From Melastoma dodecandrum (taxonomy: Eukaryota > Streptophyta > Magnoliopsida > Myrtales > Melastomataceae): a stretch of DNA of 64,000 bases. Shown in pieces: positions 63,403 through 64,000 of the stretch. Below the pieces are notes generated by a model. It worked only from the letters and a program-made list of their open reading frames with translations, did not search any database and was not told the origin of the DNA. The stretch spans positions 1-64,000 of the forward strand of contig JARUPY010000105.1 in NCBI GenBank assembly GCA_029817715.1, written 5' to 3'. The number at the start of each line of letters is the position of its first letter. The stretch's first letter is position 1. A program made the translations under genes and the position numbers.

Positions 63403-64000
63403 AGTCGCCCGAACGCACACCCCTGCGCCGCTCCGTCCGCGACGCCGCCCTGCCGGCGCTCGGCCCCGACGGGCTGGCGGCCGACGGCCTCGGCGGCGCC
63501 ACGGAACGCGCCGAGGTCACGCTGGCCTTCGGCGACAACCGCCTGACCTCGCTGGTGCTCGGCCAATACGACCAGAACATCGCCAAGCTGGAGCGGCGCC
63601 TCAACGTGGTCGCCAACGCCAACGGCAACCACATCGTGCTCAAGGGCACGCCCGAGGCCTGCGACCACGCGCGCCGCGTGCTGGAGGCGCTCTACGCCCG
63701 CGTCCAGGCCGGACAGTCCATCACGCCGGGCGACGTCGACGGCGCCATCGAGGAAGGCGCGCTCCAGGCCTCCCTCTTCCCCAAGGAGGCCGTGAACGAG
63801 CGGCCGATCTTCGACGAGATCCGCACCCGCAAGCGCGGCGCCGTCAAGGCCCGCACGGTCGCGCAGGACCTGTACCTGCGCGCGCTCAAGAAATACGAGC
63901 TCGTCTTCGCCGAAGGGCCGGCCGGCACGGGCAAGACCTGGCTCGCGGTGGGTCACGCGGTGTCGCTGCTCGAACGCGGCGCCGTCGAGCGGCTGATCCT
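63399..64000 (+). CDS. PhoH-family ATPase (YbeZ), cut by the window edge
   Basis: The first ~200 residues only. The N-terminal domain reads [40 protein letters not shown] and [20 protein letters not shown] (KH-like). The PhoH domain begins [20 protein letters not shown] with Walker [21 protein letters not shown]. YbeZ works with YbeY in rRNA processing. miaB-phoH-ybeY is the standard order, so ybeY is expected just outside the window. Confidence 0.95.
   Translation, partial: MKSPERTPLRRSVRDAALPALGPDGLAADGLGGATERAEVTLAFGDNRLTSLVLGQYDQNIAKLERRLNVVANANGNHIVLKGTPEACDHARRVLEALYARVQAGQSITPGDVDGAIEEGALQASLFPKEAVNERPIFDEIRTRKRGAVKARTVAQDLYLRALKKYELVFAEGPAGTGKTWLAVGHAVSLLERGAVERLI

Noticed and set aside
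1..64000. tRNA, rRNA or SRP RNA genes
   Set aside because: I looked for T-loop-like GTTCGA patterns with acceptor stems and for rRNA/4.5S landmarks by eye and found none; a covariance-model scan would settle it.

Overview
The window is very high in G+C and reads as a chromosomal segment of an alphaproteobacterium, most likely of the Hyphomicrobiales (Rhizobiales). The reasons are the flagellar order flgB-flgC-fliE-flgG-flgA-flgI, an FtcR-type flagellar regulator beside it with a CtrA box between the two, the tsaB-rimI-miaB-phoH neighbourhood, and the ABC importer with two unlike ATPases. No rRNA, tRNA or CRISPR was recognised. The species cannot be named from this.

Layout. 1-3.2 kb holds broken copies of glutathione synthetase (gshB), two Crp/Fnr-type regulators and a single-domain response regulator. 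4.1-7.7 kb is a broken sugar-oxidation block (gluconate dehydrogenase subunit 3, GMC oxidoreductase, GH1 glycosidase), followed by an array of about eight ~180-bp palindromic repeats (7.7-9.2 kb). 9.2-13.7 kb carries an ABC exporter, ffh, a small unknown gene and rpsP. 13.9-22 kb is a tight, overlapping seven-gene block: two sugar-nucleotide epimerases, a B12-type radical SAM protein and four glycosyltransferases, three of them CgeB-like. 22-27 kb has a TetR regulator, an MFS transporter, an amidohydrolase and an amidase, then a diguanylate cyclase. 28.3-33.3 kb is the flagellar rod/P-ring operon and ftcR. 33.3-43.1 kb is a polyol- or sugar-type catabolic regulon: sorC-dhaK-dhaL diverges from a solute-binding protein, two permeases, a small membrane protein, two ATPases and a PfkB kinase. 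43.1-46.2 kb is a TPP-riboswitch-led thiOSGE operon. 46.2-55.9 kb contains an aminotransferase, a lower-G+C pair of unknown genes (one HEPN/MltR-like), aroK-aroB, a CorC-type protein, dodecin, a tartrate/malate-type dehydrogenase, an FMN hydroxyacid dehydrogenase and a small P-loop protein. 56-58.4 kb is a second array, twelve ~200-bp units. 58.6-64 kb has a DoxX-like protein, nfuA, tsaB-rimI, miaB and the start of phoH.

Two points colour everything. First, at least twenty genes left of 46 kb carry single-base frameshifts, including the essential ffh. The damage is worst at the left end and absent from core genes on the right, so most of these look like sequence errors and not true pseudogenes. 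Second, the most interesting biology is (a) the two importer ATPases, whose motifs are degenerate in a complementary way and would form one consensus and one dead nucleotide site, and (b) the radical SAM/epimerase/glycosyltransferase block, which probably builds an uncharacterised glycan.
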